Source: Cognataquiflexum aquatile
Lineage (GTDB): Bacteria > Bacteroidota > Bacteroidia > Cytophagales > Cyclobacteriaceae
DNA: 64,000 nucleotides
Direction: 5' to 3'
Assembly (NCBI RefSeq): GCF_003316845.1
Contig: NZ_QMIK01000001.1
Coordinates: 1,302,001 to 1,366,000 of the forward strand
Part shown: one piece after another, positions 18,519 through 31,600 of the stretch
Position numbering within the stretch: the stretch's first letter is position 1
Layout of the letters: each line of letters begins with the position of its first letter
Notes under the pieces: model-generated
Databases searched by the model: none
Told to the model about the DNA's origin: nothing
What the model saw: only the letters and a program-made list of their open reading frames with translations
Position numbers and translations under genes: made by a program

Positions 18519-21157
18519 TTTCATTGCCTGCAAATCCCCACAGCATTGAAGCCAAAGAGCTCCTACGTCAGCTGGGAAGCAGGGAGGACGGGATTTCAGG
18601 TGAAGAATCGCAAAAAAGATTACAGGAGTTTGGGCCCAATGAAATTCCTGATGCGGGTAGAAAACCCATTTGGAAGATTGTACTGAAGCAGTTCAACAAC
18701 CTGATGGTTTACATCCTTTTGGCTGCAGCTTTAATCTCATTTTTCACAAAGCATTATGTAGATGTTTACGTCATCCTTGCGATCATCATCATCAATGCCA
18801 TTATTGGATTTGTTCAGGAATACAAAGCGGAAGGGGCGCTGATTGCGCTCAAGAACCTGCTTGTTCCACAATGCAAAGTTATCCGAAACGGAGGGTTGCA
18901 GACCGTAAATTCCAGGGAATTGGTACCCGGAGACATCATTGCTTTGGAAGAGGGAGATAATATCCCTGCAGATGCGCGGGTTATTTATGCCAAAAATGCA
19001 AGGACTTCTGAAGCTTCTCTGACAGGCGAATCGGTACCTGTCACCAAAACCTCAGATACCCTATTTGGTGAAATTCCTTTGGCCGAAAAATCAAATATGG
19101 TATGGAAAGGCACTTTTTTGGCAGGAGGATCAATCAAAGCCGTGGTAACAGGCACAGGTTTAAAGACCCAAATTGGTGAAATCGCCACCAGCATCCTGCA
19201 GATTGAACCCAAAAAGACCAATTTCCAAAACAAAACTGATAAGCTCGCCCGTCAGATGGCCCTCATTGCCATTGCGAGTGCGGTAGTGCTATTTGTGGTA
19301 GCCTACTTTTTTAATGATTTTGAGATCAACGAGATTTTGTTGATTTCCATCGCGTCACTTGTATCTGCCATTCCCGAAGGACTACCAGCTGTACTTTCTA
19401 TCGTCATGGCAGTGGGGTCACACCGGATGTCAAAAAACAATGCGATCATCCGGGAAATCACAGCAACAGAAAGCCTCGGATCTGTCAGCACGATCGTCAC
19501 AGATAAGACAGGGACACTCACCCAAAACACCATGACCATCAAAAAAGTATGGGTTCCCAATGCCAAAGAGGTGGACGTACTAGGGGAAGGATGGGAAAGT
19601 GAGGGGGAATTATCAGGGCAAAAAGAGGATATCGAAGCTATCGATTTGTTGCTGGAAATAGCCTCCCATTGTCACAATTCGGCCATTCAGGAAGATGACA
19701 AAGGCATGTTGGTCGTGACAGGTGACCCGACAGAGGCGGCCTTTTTGGTATTGGGAAACAAAGCCGGTAAATCCAAAGACCATACCATCCTTGAGGATGT
19801 GGCCTTTAACTCAGACATCAAATACCGCTCGACTTTGGTGGAAAAAGGAGAAAAAAAAATCCGGTTTTATATCGGTGCGCCTGAATCCATATCGGAGATC
19901 TGCTCCTCTATTAAACTCAGTGACGGGGAAACAAAAACCCTTGATGACGCAGAAAAATCCATCATAAATGAAAAAATTTCTTCTTGGTCCAAGGAAAGCC
20001 TGCGGGTATTGGCGCTTGCCATAAAGGAAGAACACACCGGTTCGCAATCAGACCAAAACCTGGAATTCATTGGGTTGGCAGGGATGATGGACCCTCCACG
20101 CCCGGGAGTATATGAAGCCGTCAAATCCTGCCATTTGGCAGGTATCAGGGTAATCATGGCCACTGGAGACCATGCTGATACCGCTTTGGCAATCGCCAAA
20201 TCTGTTGGTATTGTGAAGGAAGGACGAGAAAAAGTCTACACCGACTCCGATCTCTCAAAAATGTCACAGGAAGCGTTTGACCTTGCTGTCCAAGAATCCG
20301 ATGTATTCTGCAGGCTTACCCCTGTGATGAAACTCAACATCGCAAAATCCCTTCAAAAACAAGGCGAACTGATTGCCATGACAGGTGACGGGGTAAATGA
20401 CGCCCCCGCATTAAAGCAGGCCAACATCGGAATATCCATGGGGATTTTGGGCACTGATGTGGCCAAAGATGCCTCAATGATGGTCTTGGCTGATGATAAT
20501 TTTGCTACCATCGTCAAGGCTATTGAGCAAGGGAGAATTGTCTTCAATAATGCCAGAAGAACCTCATTCTTTTTGATTTCTACCAATTTTGCCGAAATAT
20601 TGATCTTGATATTGGCAGTTTCATTTGGACTGCCCATGCCACTGACTGCTACTCAGATTCTTTGGATCAATCTGGTGACAGACGGCTTTTGCGACAAAGC
20701 TTTGGCTGCCGAACAGGGAAAAGGAAACGAGCTCCAATCTCCTCCCATTGATCCCAAAGAGAATATTCTGAACAAATCGGTCTACCCTTTTTTGATCATC
20801 AATACCTTACTAATGACCGGAATTTCTTTGACAGCTTATCTCTATTACCTCCCGGAAAGCCTGGAAAAAGCCAGAACCATAGTATTTATAACCATGGCCT
20901 TTAGTCAGCTTTTCAATGTGCTCAATATGCGGAACCTGGAAGGATCAACTTTCAAAATCGGGCTTTTCAGCAATAAATGGGTGAATTATTCACTCTTGAT
21001 ATCTATTTTACTTCAGATCATAATTATTGAGATTCCCTCTATGGCTACTTTATTTAAATTTATTCCGATCACATTCTGGGAATTCATCTTTTGGGCGGGC
21101 ATTACTTCTCTGGTGTTTTGGATCACCGAAGTTTTCAAATATTTTAGGTTCAAATAA
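18515..21157 (+). CDS. Calcium-translocating P-type ATPase (PMR1/SERCA-like)
   Basis: Cation pump of 880 aa. It has the N-terminal cation-ATPase domain, the actuator TGES motif (SLTGESVPVT), the phosphorylated Asp330 in TDKTGTLTQNT and the hinge TGDGVNDAPALKQANIG. Ca2+ ligand positions look intact: PEGLPA in M4, N-x-x-E in M5 (STNFAEILI) and N-x-x-T-D in M6 (LWINLVTDGF). After M6 the sequence CDKALAAEQ departs from the usual PALALG, which is odd but lies outside the ion site. It overlaps the M50 protease by 4 bases and ends 61 bases before the GH97 gene. It probably exports Ca2+ (or Mn2+) from the cytoplasm. Confidence 0.93.
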   Translation: MISLPANPHSIEAKELLRQLGSREDGISGEESQKRLQEFGPNEIPDAGRKPIWKIVLKQFNNLMVYILLAAALISFFTKHYVDVYVILAIIIINAIIGFVQEYKAEGALIALKNLLVPQCKVIRNGGLQTVNSRELVPGDIIALEEGDNIPADARVIYAKNARTSEASLTGESVPVTKTSDTLFGEIPLAEKSNMVWKGTFLAGGSIKAVVTGTGLKTQIGEIATSILQIEPKKTNFQNKTDKLARQMALIAIASAVVLFVVAYFFNDFEINEILLISIASLVSAIPEGLPAVLSIVMAVGSHRMSKNNAIIREITATESLGSVSTIVTDKTGTLTQNTMTIKKVWVPNAKEVDVLGEGWESEGELSGQKEDIEAIDLLLEIASHCHNSAIQEDDKGMLVVTGDPTEAAFLVLGNKAGKSKDHTILEDVAFNSDIKYRSTLVEKGEKKIRFYIGAPESISEICSSIKLSDGETKTLDDAEKSIINEKISSWSKESLRVLALAIKEEHTGSQSDQNLEFIGLAGMMDPPRPGVYEAVKSCHLAGIRVIMATGDHADTALAIAKSVGIVKEGREKVYTDSDLSKMSQEAFDLAVQESDVFCRLTPVMKLNIAKSLQKQGELIAMTGDGVNDAPALKQANIGISMGILGTDVAKDASMMVLADDNFATIVKAIEQGRIVFNNARRTSFFLISTNFAEILILILAVSFGLPMPLTATQILWINLVTDGFCDKALAAEQGKGNELQSPPIDPKENILNKSVYPFLIINTLLMTGISLTAYLYYLPESLEKARTIVFITMAFSQLFNVLNMRNLEGSTFKIGLFSNKWVNYSLLISILLQIIIIEIPSMATLFKFIPITFWEFIFWAGITSLVFWITEVFKYFRFK

Positions 21158-21179
21158 AAACTAGCCCTAATTTGTGTGA

Positions 21180-23357
<2,178 letters not shown>

Positions 23358-23395
23358 ATCATAGAGTTATTTTGAGAGGAGATATTTCCAAAACC

Positions 23396-24901
23396 ATGAA
23401 AAAAATTAATCTTTTACCCTTCTTATTATTTCCAATTTTGACGATTTCGTGTGATCAGAAAGTACCTGAGGTACAAGAATCAACCAAAGAATTTAACGAA
23501 CCTCACCGGCCTCAATACCACTTTACGCCTGCCGCCAATTGGATGAATGATCCAAATGGCATGGTGTATCTCGATGGGGAATACCATCTGTTTTACCAAT
23601 ATTATCCGGACAGTACCATATGGGGGCCGATGCATTGGGGACATGCGATTTCCACTGATTTGGTTCATTGGGAGCACCTTCCTGTAGCCATCGAACCCGA
23701 TTCTTTGGGATATATTTTCTCAGGTTCGGCAGTGATCGACCACGACAACACGAGCGGATTGGGAACCAAAGAGAATCCTGCCATGGTAGCCATTTATACC
23801 TACCATGATTCTGTGGGAGAAAAAGAAAAAAGAATGGATTTCCAGACTCAAGGGATAGCATACAGCACGGATAAAGGCAGAACCTGGACAAAATATACCG
23901 GGAATCCCGTGTTGAAAAATCCGGGAATAAAAGACTTCAGAGATCCAAAAGTGTCTTGGATAAAAGGAGATGATGGTTCCGGCAAATGGGTCATGGCCTT
24001 GGCAGTATTGGACAGGATCAGTTTTTATTCTTCTCCAAACCTGTTGGACTGGACTTTGGAAAGTGACTTCAACCCGGATTGGGCGGCTTATGGAGGCGTT
24101 TGGGAATGCCCTGATTTGTTCCAATTGAAAGCAGCAGACGGAACTGAAAAGTGGGTTCTGTTTGTCAGCATCAATCCCGGAGGTCCAAACGGCGGCTCCG
24201 CAACCCAATATTTTATTGGAGACTTTGATGGAAAAAATTTCACAGCAGAACATGACGATGTCAAATGGCTTGATTATGGTGCGGACAATTACGCCGGGGT
24301 CACTTGGTCAAATGTGCCTGAGCAAGACGGAAGAAGGCTTTTTATTGGTTGGATGAGTAATTGGGATTATGCCCAAGTCGTACCATCCCACCCCTGGCGA
24401 TCGGCGACAACTTTGCCTAGAAGTCTAGAATTGGTTACGTCCGGAGACGGCTATATAGTGGCTTCAAGACCTGTAGCAGAATTACGTGCCTTACGAAAAT
24501 CCACACATGAAATCTCAGGGGAATCTATTGTTTTGGAAGAGGAATTGGTGGAATTAGGTCTTACAACGACCGTCGGAAGTAATTTTGAAATTGAACTTTC
24601 GAACGAAAAAGGAGAAAAACTCACCTTCAAAAAGTCAGGAGATTCTTTGATTTTTGACAGGACAGCTTCTGGTTTGGTAGATTTCGAAGCAAGGTTTGCT
24701 AAAATCCATACCGCTCCGCTTAATGGTTTGGAAGTAAAATCCCTCAAAATATACATCGACCGCTCGTCTGTTGAGATTTTTGTCAATGATGGCGAAATGG
24801 TCATGACGGAATTGGTTTTTCCGACTGAGCCTTACAGTAGATTAAAACTTACAGGCTTTGAAAATCCTGGATCCATGCATTACCTCAAGTCAATTTGGTA
24901 A
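23396..24901 (+). CDS. Glycoside hydrolase family 32 beta-fructosidase lipoprotein
   Basis: Lipoprotein of 501 aa that hydrolyses fructans or sucrose. I chose ATG 23396 over the in-frame TTG at 23372, because it gives the lipoprotein signal MKKINLLPFLLFPILTISC. The five-bladed propeller carries all three acidic residues of the family: the nucleophile in NWMNDPNGMVYLDG, the transition-state Asp in FRDPKV and the acid/base Glu in WECPDLF. A C-terminal beta-sandwich (about 370-501) ends with IDRSSVEIFVNDG. With the GH97 next door the pair could take apart sucrose-type or mixed glucan/fructan oligosaccharides in the periplasm. No SusC/SusD or fructokinase is adjacent. Confidence 0.93.
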   Translation: MKKINLLPFLLFPILTISCDQKVPEVQESTKEFNEPHRPQYHFTPAANWMNDPNGMVYLDGEYHLFYQYYPDSTIWGPMHWGHAISTDLVHWEHLPVAIEPDSLGYIFSGSAVIDHDNTSGLGTKENPAMVAIYTYHDSVGEKEKRMDFQTQGIAYSTDKGRTWTKYTGNPVLKNPGIKDFRDPKVSWIKGDDGSGKWVMALAVLDRISFYSSPNLLDWTLESDFNPDWAAYGGVWECPDLFQLKAADGTEKWVLFVSINPGGPNGGSATQYFIGDFDGKNFTAEHDDVKWLDYGADNYAGVTWSNVPEQDGRRLFIGWMSNWDYAQVVPSHPWRSATTLPRSLELVTSGDGYIVASRPVAELRALRKSTHEISGESIVLEEELVELGLTTTVGSNFEIELSNEKGEKLTFKKSGDSLIFDRTASGLVDFEARFAKIHTAPLNGLEVKSLKIYIDRSSVEIFVNDGEMVMTELVFPTEPYSRLKLTGFENPGSMHYLKSIW

Positions 24902-24919
24902 TCAAAAAAGCCTATCGCC

Positions 24920-25047
24920 TTTGGCAGTGTCTCCACTGCCAAATTTACTTAAAGAATGTCCGTGAAGGAAGGCAAGGTTTTCGCCAATGGCAGTGTCTCC
25001 ACTGTCAATCTTTCAAGGATCTGAATGTCCGTGGAGACACGGACATT
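24920..25047. repeat. Cluster of three tetraloop hairpins in a degenerate tandem repeat
   Basis: Between the convergent GH32 and addB-like genes. Hairpin 1 (24920-24943) has a perfect 10-bp stem TTTGGCAGTG with loop TCTC. Hairpin 2 (24988-25007) has an 8-bp stem TGGCAGTG with one G-T pair and the same TCTC loop. Hairpin 3 (25024-25047) has a perfect 10-bp stem AATGTCCGTG with loop GAGA, the complement of TCTC. GAATGTCCGTG also occurs at 24954-24964, so the whole is about two copies of a 66-69 base unit. A 67-codon frame across it is repetitive and not called. Confidence 0.75.
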
Positions 25048-25077
25048 GGCGGCAGAAAAGTTTCATTAATTCAATAC

Positions 25078-27927
25078 TTACCTTCCGCAAATTTCTGAAT
25101 ACGGGCAATATTTACATTTTTCCAGATTATCTGTCTGTGAAAAAGAAACTTCAGGATCGTACATTTCTTCAAGCATTTTCCTCAAACCTGATTCATATTC
25201 GACTGCATATTCTATGTAGTCCTGTACTTCAGATTTTTGTTCTTTGTTCTTAAGGTACGGATTGAAATCCTCTTTGAAAATCTCCTTAAAATTAAATAGC
25301 GCGGGTTTCAAAGGTTTAGAATTTTCAGGATGCATGGCCTGATAAAGCAATCCATAATACATGGTCTGCATGGCTGCTTTGTTCCGGTTTTTATCCTCCC
25401 GATCAAAAAGACTAGCCACATTGGAAAAATCCTTTTTGTCACCACCCGATTTGTAATCAATCAATCTTATAGTACCGTCTTTCTCATCCACCCTGTCAAT
25501 AAAACCTTTGAGACTGATCTTTTTGATGCCGGTTCCAGTGTTGATTTCAAATTGGGACTTGTGGGCTTTTTCCATGGATAATAAGCGAAAAGGCGCATCT
25601 TCTTCATCGATCTCAAGCAAGCGAACCATGTATTTTTGCATCACATCCCGGACAATGGCCATTTGTCCACTGAGTTTGGTATCGGCATTTTCTTCCAGAT
25701 GGTAAAACTTCCTCACCCCCAATTCTATCGATGGAAAGACCCAATTTTTCCTCAAATCCTCGAAATCTCCTTTTTCTAGAACATCCCGGTTTTTCCTTTT
25801 CCTAAATCCATCATAGAGAAATTCCATGCTGTAATGGGCAATATTTCCAAAAACTGCTGCGTCAATCTCTTCTTTTACCTCATCTTTTTCCTGAATGTTG
25901 GCGAGGTATTGCAGGTAAAACTTAAGTCTGCAATCCAGATACACACTCAAGGCAGAAGGTGAAAATGAAGTCTGGGAAAAACCTTCGTCAGTAACCACAT
26001 ACCTTTCCAGCAAATTGAGCACTTCGGGAGTTTTAGAAATGGAAATGGCATCTGTATTTTTCAAGTCAATGGGTACATAGATGATTTCTTCCTTCATCTC
26101 AATTCCCAACTCGACCATCATCTGCTGGATATACCGGCTCTTTTCACCGGCCTTGCCCTGATCGGAAGCAGTGGTATAGATCATATGTACTTCCTCCGCA
26201 CTGTGCAAAAGTCTGTAAAAAGTATAGGCATAAATGGCATCATTCTGCTCCTGAACAGGAAGACCAAACGCCTTTCGGATATTAAAAGGAATCATGGAAT
26301 TAAGCCCGGCAGAAGGAGGAAAACTGTCCTCATTCATATTACAAATGATCACACGTCGAAAATCCAGGTTCCTCGATTCCAACACACCCATGACCTGCAA
26401 TCCCTGCAACGGTTCCCCTTCAAATGGCAATTTCACCTCACGGAATACCTGTCTGAACAATCGGATAAAAAACTCGCGGTCTACAGTCGTTGATTCCTGT
26501 TTTTCAAAAATTTCCCTTAACCTGTTCAACTGCTTGAAGCATTGGTACAGGTACGAGCGCTGCAATGGTTCATCGGTCAATCTCTCCGCAAGTTGTTCCA
26601 TCAGGACAGAGAGATAAGGAAATAGGGTTTCACTCTTGAGTTGCTGAAAGATAAGCTGGAACAAAGCGCCACCTTGATGGAGCGTAGACTCAGGAATATA
26701 TATTTGATTTTTCTCCTGCATGTCTGCCAAAGTCTTTGCTACAAAAGACTCATTTTCAGCTTTGAGGTAAATCGAAGACAGCAGGTTTTTGACAGGCTGA
26801 TGGTAAAATAAAACCTTCCCTTCCTCGACTTTGATAAAGCGCTGCATTTCCAAAACAGCCTCCAGAAAAGCATAGACAGGGGCGTTTTTGACGGGATAGC
26901 CCATCGTTACGTTGACTTTATCGATTTGACCCGGTAAGGTATGTAGGATAGGAAACAGCATCTGCTCATCCGGCAAAATCACCACTGTCTCCTCCCAATT
27001 TTCATCCAGTCCTCCTTTTTCTAAAATAGACCCAACCAAATTCGCCTGATTGGTTTTGAGCGGAGTGGCATAGGTATGGATTTTGGCTTTTGGGTTTTGG
27101 ATATGGGTGGGAATTTCCTTTGGAAAGGTCGGTCCAAAAAATTTGTCTTTTTGATATTCCCTAAAGAAAAGTCCCGCTTCCTGATTGGCATCATCCAAGT
27201 AATATCCATCGATATCCCAAAAAATCCTGGCATCAAACTCAGAAATGAAATACTTGATCAATTTCTCTTCCGTACCTGTAAATGCATTGAACCCGATGAA
27301 GATGAATTGCTTTTCGGGCTTTGAAATCTCTCCCAATGACTGTGCTACTTTCCGGTATAACTTTCCGGAATAAGCCAATCCTGAAACTTCCAGAGATACC
27401 TGATAAGCTTGGTATATTGGACTGAGCATTTGCCAAAACTTCAGAAATTTTTCCTGATGGCTTCTGTCCTGTCTTTCAAATGAATTCCAGAATTGACGGA
27501 TCAATTCAATCTGACTGTTGCTCAAAAAGCTAAGGTCAGATTCCAATTCCTTGATTTCTGACAAATGGAGATAGAGTTTTTTGGCATCAGCCATAAACTG
27601 ATCCAAGTCATTGAAGTCTTTGAGGATCATTTCTCCCCAAAAATAAAACCTGTCAAAAGTCTCCGGTTCGGGATGAAGCCTTTGGTAAACTTTATAAAGC
27701 TCAAATATCAACGTCAAATCGTCTGAAGGCCGCTGCCCGGCATATTGGTAAAAAACATCCTCAATCGTCTTTACCTCCGGCATCCAGGTCGGCTTCTCTA
27801 TCAATGCCCCCAAATGTTGTGTAAAGAACAATCCAGCCCGTCGATTGGGCAAAACGATCACCAGATTTTGGAGTTCCTGATATTCTTGAAGAATGGAATC
27901 TGCTGTATTTCTTAAAAAACTATGCAT
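25078..27927 (-). CDS. AddB-like PD-(D/E)XK exonuclease subunit
   Basis: Probable second subunit of an AddAB/RecBCD-type double-strand-break repair helicase-nuclease, 949 aa. The N-terminus (VLPNRRAGLFFTQHLG) is the degenerate UvrD-like fold seen in AddB. The C-terminal 270 residues hold a RecB-family nuclease: FSPSALSVYLDCRLKFYLQY with the first Cys, GNIAHYSMEFLYDG, IDRVDEKDGTIRLIDYKSGG (the Asp and D-Y-K catalytic residues) and the final CKYCPYSEIC, which completes the Fe-S cluster cysteines of AddB nucleases. The AddA-like gene lies 711 bases upstream on the same strand, separated by an opposite-strand toxin-antitoxin pair, so the two are not a simple operon. Confidence 0.85.
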   Translation of the reverse strand: MHSFLRNTADSILQEYQELQNLVIVLPNRRAGLFFTQHLGALIEKPTWMPEVKTIEDVFYQYAGQRPSDDLTLIFELYKVYQRLHPEPETFDRFYFWGEMILKDFNDLDQFMADAKKLYLHLSEIKELESDLSFLSNSQIELIRQFWNSFERQDRSHQEKFLKFWQMLSPIYQAYQVSLEVSGLAYSGKLYRKVAQSLGEISKPEKQFIFIGFNAFTGTEEKLIKYFISEFDARIFWDIDGYYLDDANQEAGLFFREYQKDKFFGPTFPKEIPTHIQNPKAKIHTYATPLKTNQANLVGSILEKGGLDENWEETVVILPDEQMLFPILHTLPGQIDKVNVTMGYPVKNAPVYAFLEAVLEMQRFIKVEEGKVLFYHQPVKNLLSSIYLKAENESFVAKTLADMQEKNQIYIPESTLHQGGALFQLIFQQLKSETLFPYLSVLMEQLAERLTDEPLQRSYLYQCFKQLNRLREIFEKQESTTVDREFFIRLFRQVFREVKLPFEGEPLQGLQVMGVLESRNLDFRRVIICNMNEDSFPPSAGLNSMIPFNIRKAFGLPVQEQNDAIYAYTFYRLLHSAEEVHMIYTTASDQGKAGEKSRYIQQMMVELGIEMKEEIIYVPIDLKNTDAISISKTPEVLNLLERYVVTDEGFSQTSFSPSALSVYLDCRLKFYLQYLANIQEKDEVKEEIDAAVFGNIAHYSMEFLYDGFRKRKNRDVLEKGDFEDLRKNWVFPSIELGVRKFYHLEENADTKLSGQMAIVRDVMQKYMVRLLEIDEEDAPFRLLSMEKAHKSQFEINTGTGIKKISLKGFIDRVDEKDGTIRLIDYKSGGDKKDFSNVASLFDREDKNRNKAAMQTMYYGLLYQAMHPENSKPLKPALFNFKEIFKEDFNPYLKNKEQKSEVQDYIEYAVEYESGLRKMLEEMYDPEVSFSQTDNLEKCKYCPYSEICGR

Positions 27928-28083
27928 GAAAGTAAGTTAAGTACTCCTACAAAAGAAACGGATTTAAAGGAAGGTAAAAAATCAATGACAGTAGATGTCA
28001 AGAATTAATTCCTCCTGCATTATTGCGGAAATTTTCAGTCAAGATTTATATCTTTATCACAGGTATATCTAAAAAAGTGTGAA

Positions 28084-28293
28084 ATGAAACAAGTAACCAT
28101 TAATATCCCGGAGAATATGTATGGATTTTTTATGGAATTGATCCAAAAACTTGGACTTGAAAAAGTGGAAAATGAAATTGTAGATATCCCTGATTGGCAA
28201 AAAAGAGAAGTTATACACAGGATGGAGTCAACCTCTTCTGAAGAATATTTGACTTGGGAAGAAATCGAAAACCAGTTAGAAAATGGTTTATGA
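28084..28293 (+). CDS. Antitoxin of a type II toxin-antitoxin pair
   Basis: A 69-aa acidic protein, MKQVTINIPENMYGFFMELI at the start, with a short beta-strand followed by helices that would form a ribbon-type or simple dimer and a C-terminal acidic tail (YLTWEEIENQLENGL) that fits toxin neutralisation. The stop overlaps the toxin start by 4 bases. It lies divergent to the addB-like gene with a 156-base gap that would hold its autoregulated promoter. Family assignment is from arrangement and look, not a known signature. Confidence 0.75.
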   Translation: MKQVTINIPENMYGFFMELIQKLGLEKVENEIVDIPDWQKREVIHRMESTSSEEYLTWEEIENQLENGL

Positions 28294-28610
28294 TCAAATC
28301 TTACACAGTAATATTCAACCCACAGGTTTACGACGATATCAAAGATTCACTAGCCCATTACAGAAAAGAAACAAAAAGTGAAATTCTAGGCCAAAGATTT
28401 CTTAAAGCTATAAAGACAAACATCAAAAAACTAAACAAAAACCCGCTGAATTATCAAATTAGATATAGAGACATGCGATTTTTGGAAATTGTTCCTTTTC
28501 CACATCTTGCACATTTCAGAGTAGATGAAGAAAATAGAATTGTCAGGGTTGAGGCCATTATTCACCCAGCTCAAGATCCAAATAAATGGCATTCCAAAAC
28601 TTCTATCTGA
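28290..28610 (+). CDS. RelE/ParE-family toxin
   Basis: A 106-aa toxin of the RelE/ParE fold: SYTVIFNPQVYDDIKDSLAH at the N-terminus and the closing beta-hairpin FRVDEENRIVRVEAIIHPAQ, which in ParE-like members is the gyrase-toxin or ribonuclease core. I chose ATG 28290 over the in-frame TTG at 28254, since it overlaps the antitoxin stop (ATGA), as is usual for these pairs. Whether the target is mRNA at the ribosome or DNA gyrase cannot be decided by eye. The gene ends 27 bases from the convergent 3' end of the AddA-like gene. Confidence 0.85.
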   Translation: MIKSYTVIFNPQVYDDIKDSLAHYRKETKSEILGQRFLKAIKTNIKKLNKNPLNYQIRYRDMRFLEIVPFPHLAHFRVDEENRIVRVEAIIHPAQDPNKWHSKTSI

Positions 28611-28637
28611 TTTTCTGATTGGACCTAGGGAATAATT

Positions 28638-31600
28638 TCAAACTACCTCTACCACTTTTCCTGATTCCAAATAACATATAAATCCTCTGACCGGCTTTGC
28701 GGCCAGTTTACCTACCAAGTCCATGTAATCGCGAACCTGCTTTTCATACTTTTCATAGGCTTCCCCTGTCTTAAAATCCACGATGAGAGCCTCGTTATCT
28801 TTGAGAATAATCCTGTCCGGCCGCTTTTGTTTTCCTCCCGGAAGGAGGATTCCCTGTTCGGCCAATAAAACGCCTTCTGTATCAAACCAAGAAGCAAAAA
28901 GCGGATTAGCAAACAATCCATGAAGTTGGGTTTCTACCTGAAGACGCTCCTCTTCTGAAATTCTTCCTTCAAAGTAAAAAGCTTGTAAAATGGATTGGCA
29001 TTCAGCCAATGTCCCGGATTTCTCCAAAATCTCATGAACCAACAATCCGAAATTCTGCTTTTTCCGCTGTGCCATCCCTTCTGCAGAAAAATCAACGGCA
29101 TACTGTTTCACCTTCAGGAGTTCTGACCAATTTTGGTAAGCCCACCGGAGTTGAGGCATATGTGTCTCCTCCTTTATCTTGGTTTCTGTTATTGGCCAAG
29201 ATCCATAATCAAAGACCTTGGTTTCAGGATCGAAATATTCGGAAAGACTCAATTCTCCGATGTGATCCGAAGATCCGCTAAGTATTTGTTGCAGATGGAT
29301 TTCAAGGTTATTTTCTGAAGATTTACTGTTGATTTCTTTAAAAGGCACCAAACCCCAAATCACTTCCTCTGCCCTTGTCAAAGCCACATAAATCATGTTC
29401 AGACTGTCCAGATACGCCAAAGTAGCCTCCTCAGAATAAGTTTCATTGAAATCTGATTTGGCCAATTTGCCATTCAAAGTCAGAGGAATGATGGCAGATA
29501 AATTCCTTTCAGAATCCTGAAAAGGTGACCAAACCACATTGCCTTTTCTGGTTTCAAAAATTTCCCATTTCAAAAATGGCATCAGCACTACTTTGAACTG
29601 CAACCCTTTGGATTTGTGAATGGTAAGGATCCTCATGGCATTATGCCCTTCGGGAATTTTGACAGTCCGCTTTACCTTGTTTTCTTCCCACCACTCCAAA
29701 AATCCTGATAAATCGGCTCTGTTGTTGGCAGTAAAATCATAAACCGCTTCTTTGAAACCCGATATATAAGCCTTCTCCAAGCCATTTTCTTGAAGCTCCA
29801 ATTCATCTATCAACTCCTCCACTGCCTCCATCAAAGGCAACTGCAGAAGAATTGTCTCCTTGTCTTTGAATGACTTTTCCTTTTTGACCAAGTACTCGGG
29901 GGTTTTCTCCAAAGCAAACAAGTCATGGTTGACCGGTTCGTTTTTCAGAACAGAATAATAGTACCACATCGTCTTGAACTGAACCTTGTCTTCAGGTTCA
30001 TGCAGGTAATTCAATCCCGCAACCAAGGCTTTGACTGAAGCCGACTTCTGTAGGTACATGGACTCATCCGAGAGTACATCAAAGCTGTAAGGAAGTTCGG
30101 GATTGTCTGCTCCAAAGGCCATCAAAGTATCTGCGATCGCCACTCCCTGATCTTTCGTTCTGACCAAAAAAGCAATATCACGAAGCTGATACCCCTTGTC
30201 CTGTAACTCCATCACGATTCTTGGAAGTCGGGAAAGTGCCTGTGCGTCAAATTTTCCCTCTTCCTCACTTTCCTTGACATCGATAAATTCAAATCGAACT
30301 TTTCCTTTCGATTCCAGATTGGCTTTTCGGTCAGAGACCTTTTGGTGCACATCATGGTATGCCCGGGAAATAATCCCTGCATCGCTTGCACTATAGACTC
30401 TTTCCACTACCTCTTCAAAAACCTTGGGAAGCTGCTTGAAAAGTGCATTGTTGAAGTTGATAATATTGGGAAGGCTCCTAAAATTGGTGTCCAAGTTTTC
30501 GTTTCTGACCCTTTGGGCGCCGATTTCAGATTCGACTTGCTCAAGTAAAAGCTTCATCTCCCCTCCTCTCCAACGGTAAATCGACTGCTTGACATCTCCT
30601 ACAAGCAGGTTGGTATTTCCTTGGGAAAGGGAGTTTTCAAGCAATGGTTTGAAACTTGCCCATTGAAACCCTGAGGTGTCCTGAAATTCGTCAATCAGGT
30701 AGTTCCTGTATTGGTTGCCCACTTTTTCATAGATAAAAGGAGCATCGTTTTCTTTGGTGATTTCTTTCAGAAACTCATTGGCATCGGAAATCAACAGGAT
30801 GCTTTCCTCGTCTTTGAGCAGGGTCAGTTCTTCAAGGAGGTTTCTAAAAATCCCAAAAACAAAAATATTCTTGGATATTGCCTCTAAGGTATTCCATTTG
30901 GTCAATAGGGTATCAAACTGAGAAAGGATCAGGTTCAAGCCATGATGATAAGCACTTTCGATCCGCTCCATATTCGGGTCTTTTTTCTTATACCACTTAT
31001 CAGGATTGCCGATTTTGTCTACCTGCGTCGGGCTGAGTTCGGGGACAGGATTGTATCGGTCGCCCAAAAGATCAAACTTTTTAGCAAAAGAAAGGGTCGC
31101 TCCGGAAAAATCAGTCCATTCCAAACCATTGTTGATTCGGATCTGATTGGCTTCTTCCTTGAGTTGACGTGTGACCTTGATGAGTTCTGCTTTCCTTTCG
31201 CGAACAAAAGCATTCAGGTTTTTGATGTTTTCTTTTTCCTTCAAAAACTCCCTGATCTCATTCCCATATTTCTTGAAATCTTCCTGAAAAATCTGCTTTC
31301 CAAGTTCTTTTATGTTTTTTCGGATATCCCAGGATTTGCCGTTTTGGATTTGCTCGACAGCATAATCCACGAGCCATTTGTGCAAAAATTCATCGTCCAT
31401 CACCTTTGCCACCACCCGATCTACAACGCGGTCAAGAACCGCATCCTGATCCATTTCGACCTCAAACTTTGCATTGAGATCCATTTCCCTGGCAAAGGAC
31501 CGGACGACTTTCTGGAAAAAACTATCTATCGTACTGACAGAAAACCTCCCATAATCATGCAGTATGGAAGTCAGTACTTTGGCAGCACGGGATTTCAGTT

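Noticed and set aside
24895-25098. 67-codon frame with repeated WQCLHCQ words, which at first looked like a small zinc-ribbon protein
   Set aside because: The Cys pairs come from the hairpin repeat itself, there is no good start, and it overlaps both neighbours' ends.
28084-28610. Prophage or insertion-sequence remnant between addB and addA
   Set aside because: Only the toxin-antitoxin genes are present; no transposase, terminal repeats or target duplication seen.
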